Shown here: in pieces, positions 43,225-54,800 of the stretch
Layout: each line of letters starts with the position of its first letter
Numbering within the stretch: position 1 is the first letter of the stretch
Source of the DNA: Miscanthus floridulus
Lineage: Eukaryota; Streptophyta; Magnoliopsida; Poales; Poaceae
Assembly (NCBI RefSeq): GCF_019320115.1
Contig: NC_089593.1
Coordinates: 14,784,789-14,848,788, forward strand
Reading direction: 5' to 3'
DNA length: 64,000 nt
Notes under the pieces: generated by a model
What the model saw: only the letters and a program-made list of their open reading frames with translations
Told to the model about the DNA's origin: nothing
The model's database searches: none
Position numbers and translations under genes: made by a program

Positions 43225-44594
43225 CGAGGGCTCGGATGGAGTGGGGTGACCTATTTCTATCAGCTCTGGGGCTGCCATCGAAGGCCCAGACGAGGCGAGG
43301 TGGCCTGATTCCACCGGTTCCAAGGCCACCGTCGAAGCTCCAGACGGGGCAGGGCATTTTGATTCTACCGGCTCTAGGGGCGCGTCCTTCCCCTCCTGCC
43401 CCGTGGAATGCCACGGGAAGGGCCCCGCCTATGGTGAAGGTGGGTCCTCGTCCCCGATGGCCAGATCATCCCACAGGATGGGCGACATGGAGCTGTCATC
43501 CTCCTTTTCTTCTTCTTCTTTCTCCTCTTCTTCTGACGAACCTTGACACCACTTCCCGCACTGCAGCTTCGCTCGCTGCTTCGACTATCGTTTCTTCTCC
43601 TCAACATCCTTCTTCTTCTTTCTTTGTTCATCTGTGGCATGGTTCACTGTCCTCACGGCCACGTGCTTTGGTAGCGGCACGACAAAGTCCTAGAAGACTA
43701 ACCCCACCGGTAGCTCGATGAAGCCCGCGTCCGACCGCATCATGGGATGCCCCAAGATTGGGAACACAGCATCGGCCTCCCCCATGGCCTTCTTGATGCG
43801 ATGCATGACCTCGCTGTCATGGAGTAGCCCCTAGGAGAGCATTGCCCCGACGAGCTGTGCGTCGGGTGTCATCCCGTACAACGGGAAGGGCGTGGACCAT
43901 CAACGGTGCCACCCTCCTTGTGTGATACCCCTGATGACGCCAGCCCCACGGAGGCCATGGGTCTTTAGGAACACGATGGCCTTGAGGAGGTTGCATATCC
44001 TCTTATTCTCCTTGACGGGTGGCCCCCACGGCCATGACGGCGGTACCTCTTCGACTAGGCGCCCAGAGAAGATCGGCAAGGGAGCGGTAGGGTCGTTCTT
44101 TAGGTAGAACCAATGTGAGTGCCACCCCTTGTTGGATCTGGAGAGCTGGTAGGGTGTGTACTCAGCCACCCACTACCCCTGGAGGTGGATGCCCACACAT
44201 CCCATCGGCACCGGGGTCTCCCGGCCTCTCTCCTTCTTCTTGATCAAAGAGATGGAGAAGAAATATCTCCATAGCTCGAAGTGGGGCTCGATCCCTAGGT
44301 ACCCCTAGCACATCACGATGAAGGCCATGATGTGCTAGATCCTATTGGGGTTCAAGTGCCGTAGCTCGATTTGATAGTGGTGTAGTAGACCCTGAAGAAC
44401 GGGTGGGGAGGAACCGCGAGTCCACACTCATGGAAGGGCACGAAGGAGACAACATAGCCATCGGGCGGCGCCGGCGCATCGTCACAGCCGAGCACGAGCC
44501 ACTCTGCCGCATCGGTCCTCACATGGAGAAGACCATGCTTGACAAGGCCCTCCATGTGTGCATGGGTAACATCAGAGCGGTACCACGAATCCAT
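43225..44594 (-). pseudogene. N-terminal PF04195-like part of the old Tat-like antisense ORF
   Basis: ATG at 44594 (minus) opens MDSWYRSDVTHAHMEGL. The frame is lost by a one-base indel near 44400; homologous coding continues in another frame through about 43900 (LSRSNKGWHSHWFYLKND, SWPWGPPVKENKRI, AIVFLKTHGLRGAGV) with a few stops, mostly UAG. This wording matches the 'putative gypsy type transposon' family (PF04195). From 43900 to 43225 the coding becomes Lys/Arg- and Glu-rich. The copia insertion at 43224 cuts the ORF; it resumes at 29944. Confidence 0.65.
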
Positions 44595-45726
44595 GGAGGA
44601 TGGAGATGGCTGCGGAGAAGCAAAGGCGGCGGTGGAGAAGCCGAAGCTATAGATCTAGGGCTTCGGCAGTGGATTAGCAAGCACGGCAATCCAAATGGCA
44701 GTGGCGGAGAAACGGAGAAGGTAAGGCTGTGGTTTTGGTGTGCAGAAATATGAAGGGGGAGGCTGCTATTTATAGAATGGAGCGCGGCGAGAAGGCGAAC
44801 CATCTACCTAGATTCACACGCCTGCGGCGCCACGTCATGTCACCTCCCTCCAAAGATCGTGCACACACTATCTCTAGCTGCGCCCTCAAAGGACACACTA
44901 GATGACGGTTCGCCCAGTTGATGGGCCAAGAACCGTCATAGGTAAGGAGGGATACAGAGCTAAAAACGCTCCTACAGCCCAATCAGGACCAGGAGTTCGA
45001 AGGCTTGCCCACCGACGGGGTCACAACCACTCCGGGGCACCCTTAGAGCAAGGGGTGGAAAGGGATGGGGCCCACTAGCATCAGTACATGGGCACACAAG
45101 CACCATAGGCATCTTGGCCCATGTTCGAGTGTTAGTCGGTTCCTAGTCCATGATTTTTCCTTGAAGAAAGGCAATGAGCCCTTGGGATCGGCCGAACGGA
45201 CCTGAGAACTATATGGATTGGATGCCAAAAGTCTAGAGTCGGTCACCAGCTGACCCATGCTAGACTCCCACGAACGGAAACCTAGGGCCCCACTTGGACT
45301 AGCCCGTTAACAGCTCACCGAGCACCGTGTTTCGTCCATCAAGGAAAAACATGGCATGGCTCAGCCTCTCCATTTTATCGAAAAAACGTTTGAGGGATGA
45401 CGATCACAAAGATGAGCTGACCCTCGACCGGACCCCCGCTACGTGCAGGGGCTCAAGGGAAGTTGGACTCATAAGGAGACCGAATGTGCGGTCACAGTAC
45501 GACGGTGGACCGATCGGATCCTAGGGGACTGGAATCAAGAACAATCTTTTTGACCTCCCGAATCCTACGGCTACATGCCCCTAAAAGACTGATCACGACA
45601 AAAGGGAATCGCCATCCTACCAAGATACACTGTGGGCTACAAAAAGAAGGCCAAGGCCCTCAGAGTCCTCTCGTCTGGAAAAACCTCCAAAGGAGTATTC
45701 TACTCCTCCGTAGGCTCGGGGGCTAC
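44595..45726 (-). other. Leader and upstream part of the old antisense ORF, up to the element's LTR
   Basis: The minus-strand leader (44595-44765) is C/T-rich without ATG. Beyond the TATA box the sequence to 45726 has no coding frame. The last bases before 45727 (GGCTCGGGGGCTAC) resemble the polypurine tract of the element, which would place gag-pol on the plus strand and this ORF in antisense. Confidence 0.4.
44766..44775 (-). promoter_or_regulatory. TATA box of the old antisense ORF
   Basis: CTATAAATAG on the minus strand lies 172 bp upstream of the ATG at 44594, almost the same spacing as in the antisense gene of the younger gypsy element. Confidence 0.5.
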
Positions 45727-46977
45727 TATTGGGTATCAATATTAGGGATACCCAAAGCAAGGAAGTTAGTGCCCACGCTGACTTCCCTGGATGGCTCGAG
45801 ACATTTTAAAAGGTCTTGCCTGACCCCAAGGACGCGGGCGCTATCTCGCCCGACCCCTTGAGTGCGGGCTCTATCTCACCCGACCCCTTAGGTGCGGGCT
45901 CCATCTCGCCTAACCCCAAGGACGCGGCTTCCATCTCACTCGACCCCTTGGGTGCGGGCTACGTCTAGCCCAACCCCTTGGGTGTGGGCTCCGTCTCGCC
46001 CAACCCCAAGGACGTGGCTTCCGTCTCGCCCGACCTTGAGGACGCGGGCTCTGTCTCGCCCGACCTTGAGGCTGCAGGCTCTGTCTCGCCCGACCCCTTA
46101 GGTGTGGGCTCCATCTCACCTGACCCTAAGGACATGGGTTCCATCTTGCCCAACCTCAAGGACATAGGCTCCGTCTCACCCAAGGTCGCGGGCTCTGTCT
46201 CGCTTGACCTCGAGGACATGGGTTCTGTCTCGTCCGACGGGGACCCATACCGCCGCCAACCACTCTAGGTCCAAACATATGGGCCTAGGTCAAAACTCTG
46301 ACACCAGGGAAGAGGCTGGCAGGCCTCGATGTAACATGTGGCTATGACAGGCCATATCTGGGGATTTACATCAAGAACAGTGTCGGACGTGCCGGTGCTA
46401 TTCTGCCTAATCCTCGTACGGACACTAACAGGCGCGTCAGTTCACCATGACGTCCATCAGGATGGAGTGGAACACCATGACTAGTAGATGATGCCTGCGT
46501 ATGACGCTAGTGATGAACAGGGCCGTGACATGGAGCCATCTCTGTTGACATCTACAGGATTAGCGGGACTCGCATGAAGAAGAAGAAGGACCCGACGACC
46601 TTGGAAGCCTTCTTCTCTCTCTCGTTCTTCTACTTTTTGTCCTCTATAACCCACGCTTTCCCTTCGCCTATAAAAGGGGAAGCAGGGCGCCCCTACCGAG
46701 GAATCAAAACACAAGATCATGACACGAGCACATGGCTGAGCGGTAAGCGAGCTCTCAGTAGCCGTTCACTCCTTCCACCAGAGACTTAGGATCCTCTCCC
46801 TCTCTTACCTGTTTGTAACCCCTACTGCAAACTAAGTGTCGGTAACACGAGCAGCAGCGAACTAGACGTAGGGACGTTCCGCCCGAACCAGTATAAACCC
46901 TTGTGTCCTCCGAGCACATTATCCGAGTTAGATGCACAAATACAAATTTACTCATCGGTGGTCCGAAAACACCGACA
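45727..46977 (+). repeat. 3' LTR of the old Tat-like element
   Basis: The right end GTCCGAAAACACCGACA and the region before it (ACGTTCCGCCCGAACCAG, CTCATCGGTGGTCCG) are typical of grass Tat-like LTR ends. The left end TATTGGGTATC follows a purine tract and differs from the expected TGTCGG by two transitions. It contains a 30-bp minisatellite. The TATA-like CTATAAAAGG lies near 46667. No target duplication is identified. Confidence 0.55.
45834..46240. repeat. 30-bp minisatellite inside the LTR
   Basis: About 13-14 units share GCGGGCTCYRTCTCGCCCGACC followed by CCTTGGGT, CCAAGGAC or TTGAGGAC. The 30-bp period keeps several frames open on both strands as decapeptide repeats, which I treat as non-coding. 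Confidence 0.8.
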
Positions 46978-47939
46978 GGTTGTGTGGCATTGCTCAGTGA
47001 CTGAGATTATGAAGGACAAAAACATTTTTTTGTCAACCGAGTCAAAGGTAGGAACATCTTGTACTTAAGTGTCCTCCCTCACCATAGCGCCAGGTAATAA
47101 GCTCAAGCTAGTAGCCAAGGACTTGGTCATACTCGTCAATACTTAGGTGGCCACTTATATATTGGTTTCATTCTGATGTGCATCCACTAATATGTCATTA
47201 TAAGAATATGCACACCATGTCATCTGCTACAAATTTGTCATGATGTCCAGCTCTTCTTTAGGAGGATATTGCTTGGCACCGACCTCTGCATAGTTCATTA
47301 AATATAAACTTCAACATCAGACTCAATTTTTGTGAATAACATATGGCTTTTTTTAAATTAAGGAATACAAATATTCCAGCATCCAACATTCACAAATGAA
47401 TGAGTATAACAGTTTGAGACAACAAATCCATATCACTTAGACAATTCTCCACTGGATGGTACTACATAAAAAGAAATGTAACCCCATGAAAAGAAAGACT
47501 TAGGCTATAATCCTTAACTAGTTCCGCCAACTAGAGTACCAGACTCTCCAAAGACTTCAAGTACCCTTTCCTCCATCATATGACAACCCTCTTTCAGCAA
47601 CAAATCCTCTTCCTTTTAAGATAGCTGTGGCTGGTGCCTGATCTAACTCCCCTACATCATGTATGCTATAGGTCTTCAGCTTGGATTCCATCTCTCCCCT
47701 ACATAAATGATGTAGTATCATAAGTATTAATTGGTTAGCAACATCTCTCAGTTTTTTTTCTTTTCCTATCCCCACTGAAGACTTCGATGCATCGTTGACT
47801 ATTTGTCTGCTCGAGTCTATTGTTGGTGATGCCAATTGACTTGACTACAAAGTGTGTCGTCGGCTCGCTGCCCGATTCGTCGAATGCATCACCAATTGTT
47901 GGCAACTATCATGAGTGAATTAGCACAAGGACATCCCTC

Positions 47940-48140
47940 CAACCCATAAATGCATTTGGCCATTCAAGCTCAGTGACTATGCTTTTAGCCAACCAAACCG
48001 AGTGAACAAATGAACTCGGCCTACTAAGCCGATTCCAAGTGAAATGCATCTGGCCAACAAAAACAAGTAAGTCTATGTGCTTGGACAATCAACCTGAGTA
48101 AATTTATGCACTAGACCAACCAATCTAAGTGAACCAAGGT
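47940..48140. repeat. Degenerate tandem repeat, about 45-bp period
   Basis: Four or five diverged units share a 'GGCCAACCAANCNNAGTGAA...ATGCNCT' pattern. The period is irregular and the array is non-coding. Confidence 0.4.
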
Positions 48141-48389
48141 GAGAACATATAACTCTTGTTTTTAGTGAAGTTTGGAAATTTAAAAACACATTACATCTAT
48201 AGGCCTTCTAAGAGTGATGATAGCACAAACATTGATCGGCTAAAATTTGATCTAAAGGCTATATTCACATGTATCGACCATCTTCACCTTTGTACACTTC
48301 TTGCCACACACTTGGGTAGTGCTCTTTTCTTTGAATATCTTCAGTTAACCACTTCAGGTAGATGACCTCCTTGTAGCCTCTCTATCATT

Positions 48390-48600
48390 TATGAATTCCT
48401 AAAGATAACCTTAGTCACCTTGTATAGTCCTTCCCAACTTAGAGACTACTTGCAAAACTTGTTACTTTTTTTGTCCTAAGAGGTTAAATAGTCTTCTGAA
48501 CTAGATCATCAACCTGAAATGATTTGCTTTGCACATTCTTATTATAAGCCTTACCAACACGAACATTGTCTTTCTCAATCTCCTTCAAAGCCTTCATCAC
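48390..48600 (-). pseudogene. Remnant of gypsy integrase C-terminus
   Basis: TATAGTCCTTCCCAACTTAG and the following segment parallel the pol 3' region of the complete gypsy element near 21720-21830 (TATGGACCTTCCCAATTAGG, the codons for WEGPYRI-type sequence), with stops and indels. It is an old, broken Tat-like pol fragment on the minus strand. Confidence 0.5.
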
Positions 48601-51344
48601 CGTGATGTCTCCTGAAGAAGACAATGTTGCTACAAAGTTAAACCACATGATACATGTTATTAATATGCAATCATAGAATGAATTATATTTTTTATTCGGA
48701 ATCCCCCGCGCATGTTTTGATGGTTAAGCAAGACATTGCTGTTGAGGAAACATTTTTTTAGTTTGCGTGGTAGGTTGCCTGGAGATTCACGCTGTGGTTT
48801 GCAATGATTTGTCTTGGTTTGCACCCTACATCTCATTTTGGTCCAGTTTAAAATTTTAGGAGACCATATAAGATTCAAAAAATTCTAAACAAGGAACAAA
48901 AAGGTAGAGCATGATTTTAGAAAAAATGAAAGTAGTTTCTCTATGAGTTTCTTTAATATTAAATCAGATTTTAGTATATTAAATGCATATTTATACTAGA
49001 AAAATGTTTGCATAATTTTTTGAAAAATTATTTCTATATTTTTTATAAAGTCTAATTGACCTTGCCTCATTGCTGACGTTTAGGGATGGCAACGTGGGTG
49101 GATCGGGTCGGGTCCCCACAGGTTTCAAACCCGACAGGGACGAGGGCAGGTAAGGGTTTACACCCGAAAGGTAGTTCATTTATAACCTATCCCATAGACA
49201 CAAACAAATCAAATTTTTGCAACAATCTTTTAGTGAGCATGTGAGATGTAGTTCGTTTATGACTTTATGGGTTTGCAACAATTTTTTAGCACGTGAGATT
49301 TTTTAGTTTAATTTCTTTAGTTGGCAATTTATGTAGTATGGCTAGCGTATGACCATGTCAGCCGATTCGTTTTCAAAAAATCATTTAGGGAGGTAAATTA
49401 GATGGCTTTAAGAGTTACAGGAGTCTAAAAAAATCCGGTTCTACAACTGAGGGAGGCAAATCATGCTCACAAATATGTCAAAGGGCCTATGAGTCCATAT
49501 GTGAAAGTATTGGGTTGTATATACGGCCCATGAGTCCATATGTCATGGATATTTGAGTCTCTAGTCAATATCATAGCAGAACCATCTTCACAAGTCCCTT
49601 TGCCTTGAGAAGTTCAACCCGACATGCGTTGCTAGCAAACACACCCATGCGTTGCAACGGGAGAATAATTTATTGCATTGTCGGTGGCATGAGCATGGTT
49701 GCACGGTGGAGCTGTGTGTCGGCACAGGAGCCACGGTAGCACGCGTGCCTTGTGTCACCGCGCACGGCTAGTCAACCTATGATAGTGGTGCACCGGCCAT
49801 CGAGAAGACATGGGCTAGCATTGCTAACCACACGAGGGTGGTTTTGTGGGCACGGCTTTGGTGGTGGTTAAGCGGACGCGGGGCGGCACAAGCATGGCCT
49901 AACGGTCGCGATTGAGCGAGCACACAATCCTTACAGTGCCCTTAACGACCGAGAGGAGCAACGTGCATGAGAGACCTAATTGTGCCATCGGTGCACCCGA
50001 CAACACAATAGTTGGTGGAGGTCAGCATTAGCTAGCAGTAGTTGGCTGGTCAGTCGACAACTCCACTATTGGTCTTCCCAACAACAGGTCCTCATAATTT
50101 CAATATGTGTCATTTGCCTTGACTCGTCGCTATCGTTCTCTTGCACCCTCTTAGGGGCTCCAATTCTTATAGGGCCATAGTTCTACGATAATCCATTGCG
50201 CACGTGCTAATGAGATTCTAGCGGTGCAATGGGTTAGGACCTAGGAGAGGGAGTAGAACAAAGCTACCTCTGCGACTGACACGAAGACGAAACTAGTGAC
50301 AAACACATGGATTAGGAAGCGGACACATGAATAGCAAAGGAGAGCAAAGGATATAATGGATGCAACAAATTAGTGGGGAAAATTCTTATTTGAAAAAAGA
50401 GAGAATCGTTAAAAACAATAAATATGGCCTGGTGGTTTAGTTTTAGATATAGAAGCATAAGTAAGAAATCAAAATGAGAGGCACTTAGAAAGAAAACACA
50501 AAAACCATGGAAAAACTTGGAGCGGGCGAAAACTTTGGGAGAGAAAAAAAGGAAATAAAAAGCACAAAAAGACAGTTGACGGGACAAAAAAATGAACACA
50601 AAAAATAGAAAAACAAAAAAGATGGATGAAAATAAAAACAGAACCACGTGAAAAACAGAAACACAAAAGCATAGATATATAGATATGATAAAAATTTTTA
50701 TACTAAAACATATGATATTATATGTATACTGTGTATCCTAGTCAATAGGAGTGTAACAAAACTGGTTTGTTATTTTTGTGAGTTTTTTGTGATTTTAACT
50801 GGAGTGTAACATATGATTTTTAGAATTATCATCTGGTTTAATAAAAGAAAAGAAAACAAAAAAAAGAAAAAGGGCTACTGTGCAGCTGGGCCATGGGCTT
50901 CAGCCCAGCCCATAGCGTAGCGTAGCACAACCAGAAAAAAAGAAACAGAACAAAACACGGACACCTTGCCGCCCGTCGGACACCGAACGAATACGAATAC
51001 GGAGCGGACAGAAAAATACGGATAGAAAAAAAATATATTGCAGAAATTTTGCCTTTTTATTATTAGAGATAGATTTATATCATGACAACTATAAATAGTT
51101 CATTGCTCCCATTAACAAAACATCCCTTTTTTATTGACTTTTTTACCTTTTCTAATCCTAAAATGCATTATTACAAGTTGGAAAACTTTTGATAGGGACA
51201 TCTATATAATATTTTTTTAGTATCATTGATCTCCTCCCCAAATCCTTGTGCACTTATTTTGGGCTTGAGTTACATGATGTTTGACTTCTCTCTCACATTT
51301 TGTTTTAGAGAAACACTTCTTTCTCTTGAACTGCTTATCAAATA

Positions 51345-51583
51345 CTCCCTCCGTTCCAAATTATAGTTCGTTTGACTTTTTTTTTTGACCCCAAGTTTGA
51401 CTACTTGTTTTATTCAAAAAATTTGTGTCAACATAGTCAAATTTAAGTCATTCTTGAAGTACTTTTGTTAATAAAGCAAGTAGCAACAAAAGAAGTGATA
51501 TTTTGCATAAATTTTTGAATAGAACGAGTGGTCAAACTTAAGGTCAAAAAAGTCAAACGAACTATAATTTAAAACGGATTTAG
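51345..51583. mobile_element. Stowaway-type MITE
   Basis: The left end is CTCCCTCCGTTCCAAATTATAG, flanked by TA at 51343-51344; the right end CTATAATTTAAAACGGATTTAG is its decayed complement, followed by TA. Inner arms (GTTCGTTTGACTTTTTT and AAAAAAGTCAAACGAAC) are long inverted repeats. CTCCCTCCGT with TA duplication is diagnostic of Stowaway (Tc1/mariner) MITEs. Confidence 0.85.
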
Positions 51584-51653
51584 TAAGTGTTTTTCTTTAC
51601 CAACAAAATAATATCAGCCGCAGAAACCATGGCCATCGGCATTTCTCTGTCAC

Positions 51654-51739
51654 TGGGCCTTTGTAACATGTCTCGTCAACGCTCAATTTAACCGGCCCGG
51701 CCCATAATCCCTTGTAAGAGAGGCTTTTGCTAGGTTTTT
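51654..51739 (+). promoter_or_regulatory. Proximal promoter of the helicase-like gene
   Basis: Two site-II-type words (TGGGCC at 51654, GGCCCAT at 51699) and a telo-box-like CTAGGTTTTT (51730) lie 100-190 bp before the ATG. This pairing is common upstream of plant genes for translation and ribosome biogenesis. No TATA box is evident. Confidence 0.4.
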
Positions 51740-51840
51740 GCCCCAACCGCCCAAGTGCGTGCTCCTGCCCACCTTCCACCCCTCCACTCCCCGGCGGGCG
51801 GCGGCTGCCTCGCCGAAGCGGTCCAACCGGCGCAGCCGAG

Positions 51841-54800
51841 ATGGCGAAGGGTGACGACGCGCTGGCGCGGAAGCGCAACCGGGTGCGCCGCAAGCGCCTC
51901 CGCAGCAGCGAGAACGCTGTCTCCGCGCGGGTCGCGGCAATCATCGCCTCCAAGCGCCGCCGCAAGTCGGGGAAGCGCCGCGGCTGCGAGGGCATGTGCT
52001 TCTCGCTCCCCACGCCCGACGACCCATTCAACGAGCGCCACAGGAAGAAGCGCAAGGTCGATGACGAGCCGACCGAGGACACAGCCGCCGCCAAGGACGG
52101 CGACGACCCCAAGAAGAAGGTCGAGGACACAGCCGCCGCCGCCGGTAAGGACGGCGACAACCCCAAGAAGAAGGGCGCGAACACCAAAAAGCAGCAGCAG
52201 CCGGTGGCAAAGGCCGGGGCCGGGGCCAAGTCGAAGGCGGTTCGCGAGAGGGCTACGGGCGCGGAGGAGGGCCGCGTGGACTTCGACCGACCGTCCAAGT
52301 TCCTGGTGGTCTGCCTCAATGCCATCCGGGACGCGGTGGCGCCCGAGGACGGCGGCGGCAGCATCCACGGCGCAGGCGACTGGGGCGTGGAGCTCTGGCG
52401 GTGCTGCTCCGCTCAGGCACCGTCCGACGTGCTCGACGCTAGCGGCGCGTGCGCCACAGTGGACCAGACAGCGTGGCTCGTCTCCACCGCCTGCGACATC
52501 GTCGCTAGGAAGGAGAGGCTTGGGATGGTCGTGTCCTGCCCCTTCCTGCTGTACCTCGTCCCATCGCAGGAGAAGGCCGCTCAGGTTTGTACTCATATTT
52601 TTATGCTCATATTACCTATTTCTTTGTGTAGGTTTAATGACCAAACTGTGAATGATTTATTGATTCTCTTGGTGTTGTTTTGGCAGGTGCGATCGATATG
52701 CAAACCCCTGAAGCCTCTTGGGATTCATTCAGTGAGCTTGCATCCTGGCGCATTCATTGAACACCAGATCTCTGGGTATGCTTTGTTCCACTATTTGCGT
52801 CATCCGCTGTTGATTGTAAATGTGAAACATGCTATCTGCTAGCGTAGTCGTGTACTGTTTATAATAATAAATACTAAACGACAGCTGATATATTAGTGTT
52901 AATTCATTTTGTTTGGACTGCTCTATCAGACTGAAAACTTGTGAGCCGGAGTTTCTTATAGCCACACCTGAGAGGCTTCTTGAACTTGTTTCGTTAAAGG
53001 CGATTGACATATCAAGTGTATCAATGCTGGTGAGTAAATGTGGCAATTGGAGTGAAAGCCTTGATGAACTATATCAATGTGATTGTAACTGTAATTGCAT
53101 GTTGCCAACCATGAATCCTGCAACAAGTTATTCATCATGGCTCTTAGCATGCTTAGTCGTTCTGTTTTCTGTATTGCTTTTCTCCATATAGTTACCAAAC
53201 CTACTACCGGGCTTCAGCTAAAGATGACAACTTCAATTGACAGGTCATTGACGGACTGAAATGTTTCGTGGATCACAATGTCAGTGACAAAATATTTTCT
53301 ATTAGAGACACCATATCAAACAATCCTCAGATTACTATCTTCACCGATCCATCTGACAAAAAGGTTGCAACAATGGCTAAAAGTCTACTCCGTGGAAGAA
53401 TCACAAAGCTTTCTATCAATGATTCTGTTTCTTCACGAAGTGCATTTATAGCCCAGCATGTACACTTCTGTCCATCAGAGGAGCTGAAAACATCAAAGGT
53501 AACTACTACTTATTTCTCTAGTGCTGTTGTTCCTGATGGTGCATTTCATGGTTTGGTTGTGTTTCAAGTGTTGTGCAACTTACTCAGGATAACAATTATG
53601 CATAGCTACTGAGCTACTGTAATTTCTACAGAACTTCCAGTCTTAGTTACACTTAAGGCGTTTCCTTCTTACTGGAGATCTAAAATACTTTATTGTTTTC
53701 CTCATTTCCTGCGTACTGGAAATCTTTATCTTTAGGATGTCGTACTCATACCTCAAACCGCATGATCCAGTGTTAAAAAAACGCAATTAAATGCTTAAAC
53801 GCGAAACTGAGTTCTGGCACCTCGCAATTAAATGCTTAAACGCGAAACGGAGTTCTGGCGCCTCGCCTAGGCCATAGGCATCCAATTAAATGTTGACTGA
53901 CGGGTAAGTGGCATGGAATCAGAGGAAATCAGGAGGAAGGCAAGCTAGCGCATGAAGAGGTGAGCAGCAGGAGCATGCATGAATCTCGAGCACCAACTCC
54001 TCAAGTAGCCGCCGGAGCAGCACAGCCCTGCCCCCTGCCCCCGGCGCACCTCCCTGGTGCTCCCAGACCTCATGGTTGTGCGGGCGGAGACCTTGTGGTT
54101 TGTGAAATGCGGCTAGCTGTGCGGGCGTGCAGCAGATGTGCCCCTGGGAGGAACAGAGGAGGGGAGTAGAATAGGCGTGGATAAGGGGTGGGTGTAGGGT
54201 TTTTTTAATGGGCCTGGGCCTCTTAATATCTTCTGGGCCATGGGAAATACTGCTGCTGCCTTGCTTGGCCTGTTGTTGTAACAAGGCTAGACTGAATCTG
54301 TGATGCAGTGATACACTTAAAACACATCTCAGCAACAAAAAAGAAAAAAAAGCACAAAAGCTTAATCACGTTTAACCTCTTAGGCGTCCTAGGCGCTAAT
54401 CAGTGGCCCGGCGCCTGCCTAGCGCCTAGTGCCTTTTGTAACCTTGCTATGATCCTAGTTCTGGCAAAGAATCTGAGTCGCAACAGGGGTCGTTTTTAAG
54501 TGAAGTCACCATGAGATCGTAGAATCAGGATTCAGATGTGATTCTATACTGTCCATACTGAGGTTGAGAGGGAGTCTGTTTGCTGCATTGCCGCTGAATA
54601 GCGTTCAGAATTTCGGTGAAATTCGGTTCTACCGGTCAGCCCATGTAAAAGGCTATACTGTCCTCTAAATTTCAGTCTGTTTTTTTTGGCCCAATAGAGT
54701 ACACATAGCCCATGTATCCATTCCTGATTACATATAGACCTACTTGAAACCCTAGCCGATGGGAATTATATTTCTCTCTTCTCCTTGGAACCTCAGCCAC

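Larger units (their letters stand above)
46978..51344. other. Spacer with decayed repeats
   Basis: No intact gene is seen. It holds gypsy pol remnants (48390-48600), a degenerate tandem array (47940-48140), an old repeat end near 49640 (CATGCGTTGCAACGGG), a strongly purine-rich plus strand at about 50390-50690, and AT-rich DNA. All ORFs here are short and without domains. Confidence 0.4.

Noticed and set aside
45892..46268. Repeat proteins on both strands (RTRLPSRPT-like and GETEPMSL-like)
   Set aside because: Translation of a 30-bp minisatellite in an LTR; both strands are equally open, which argues against coding.
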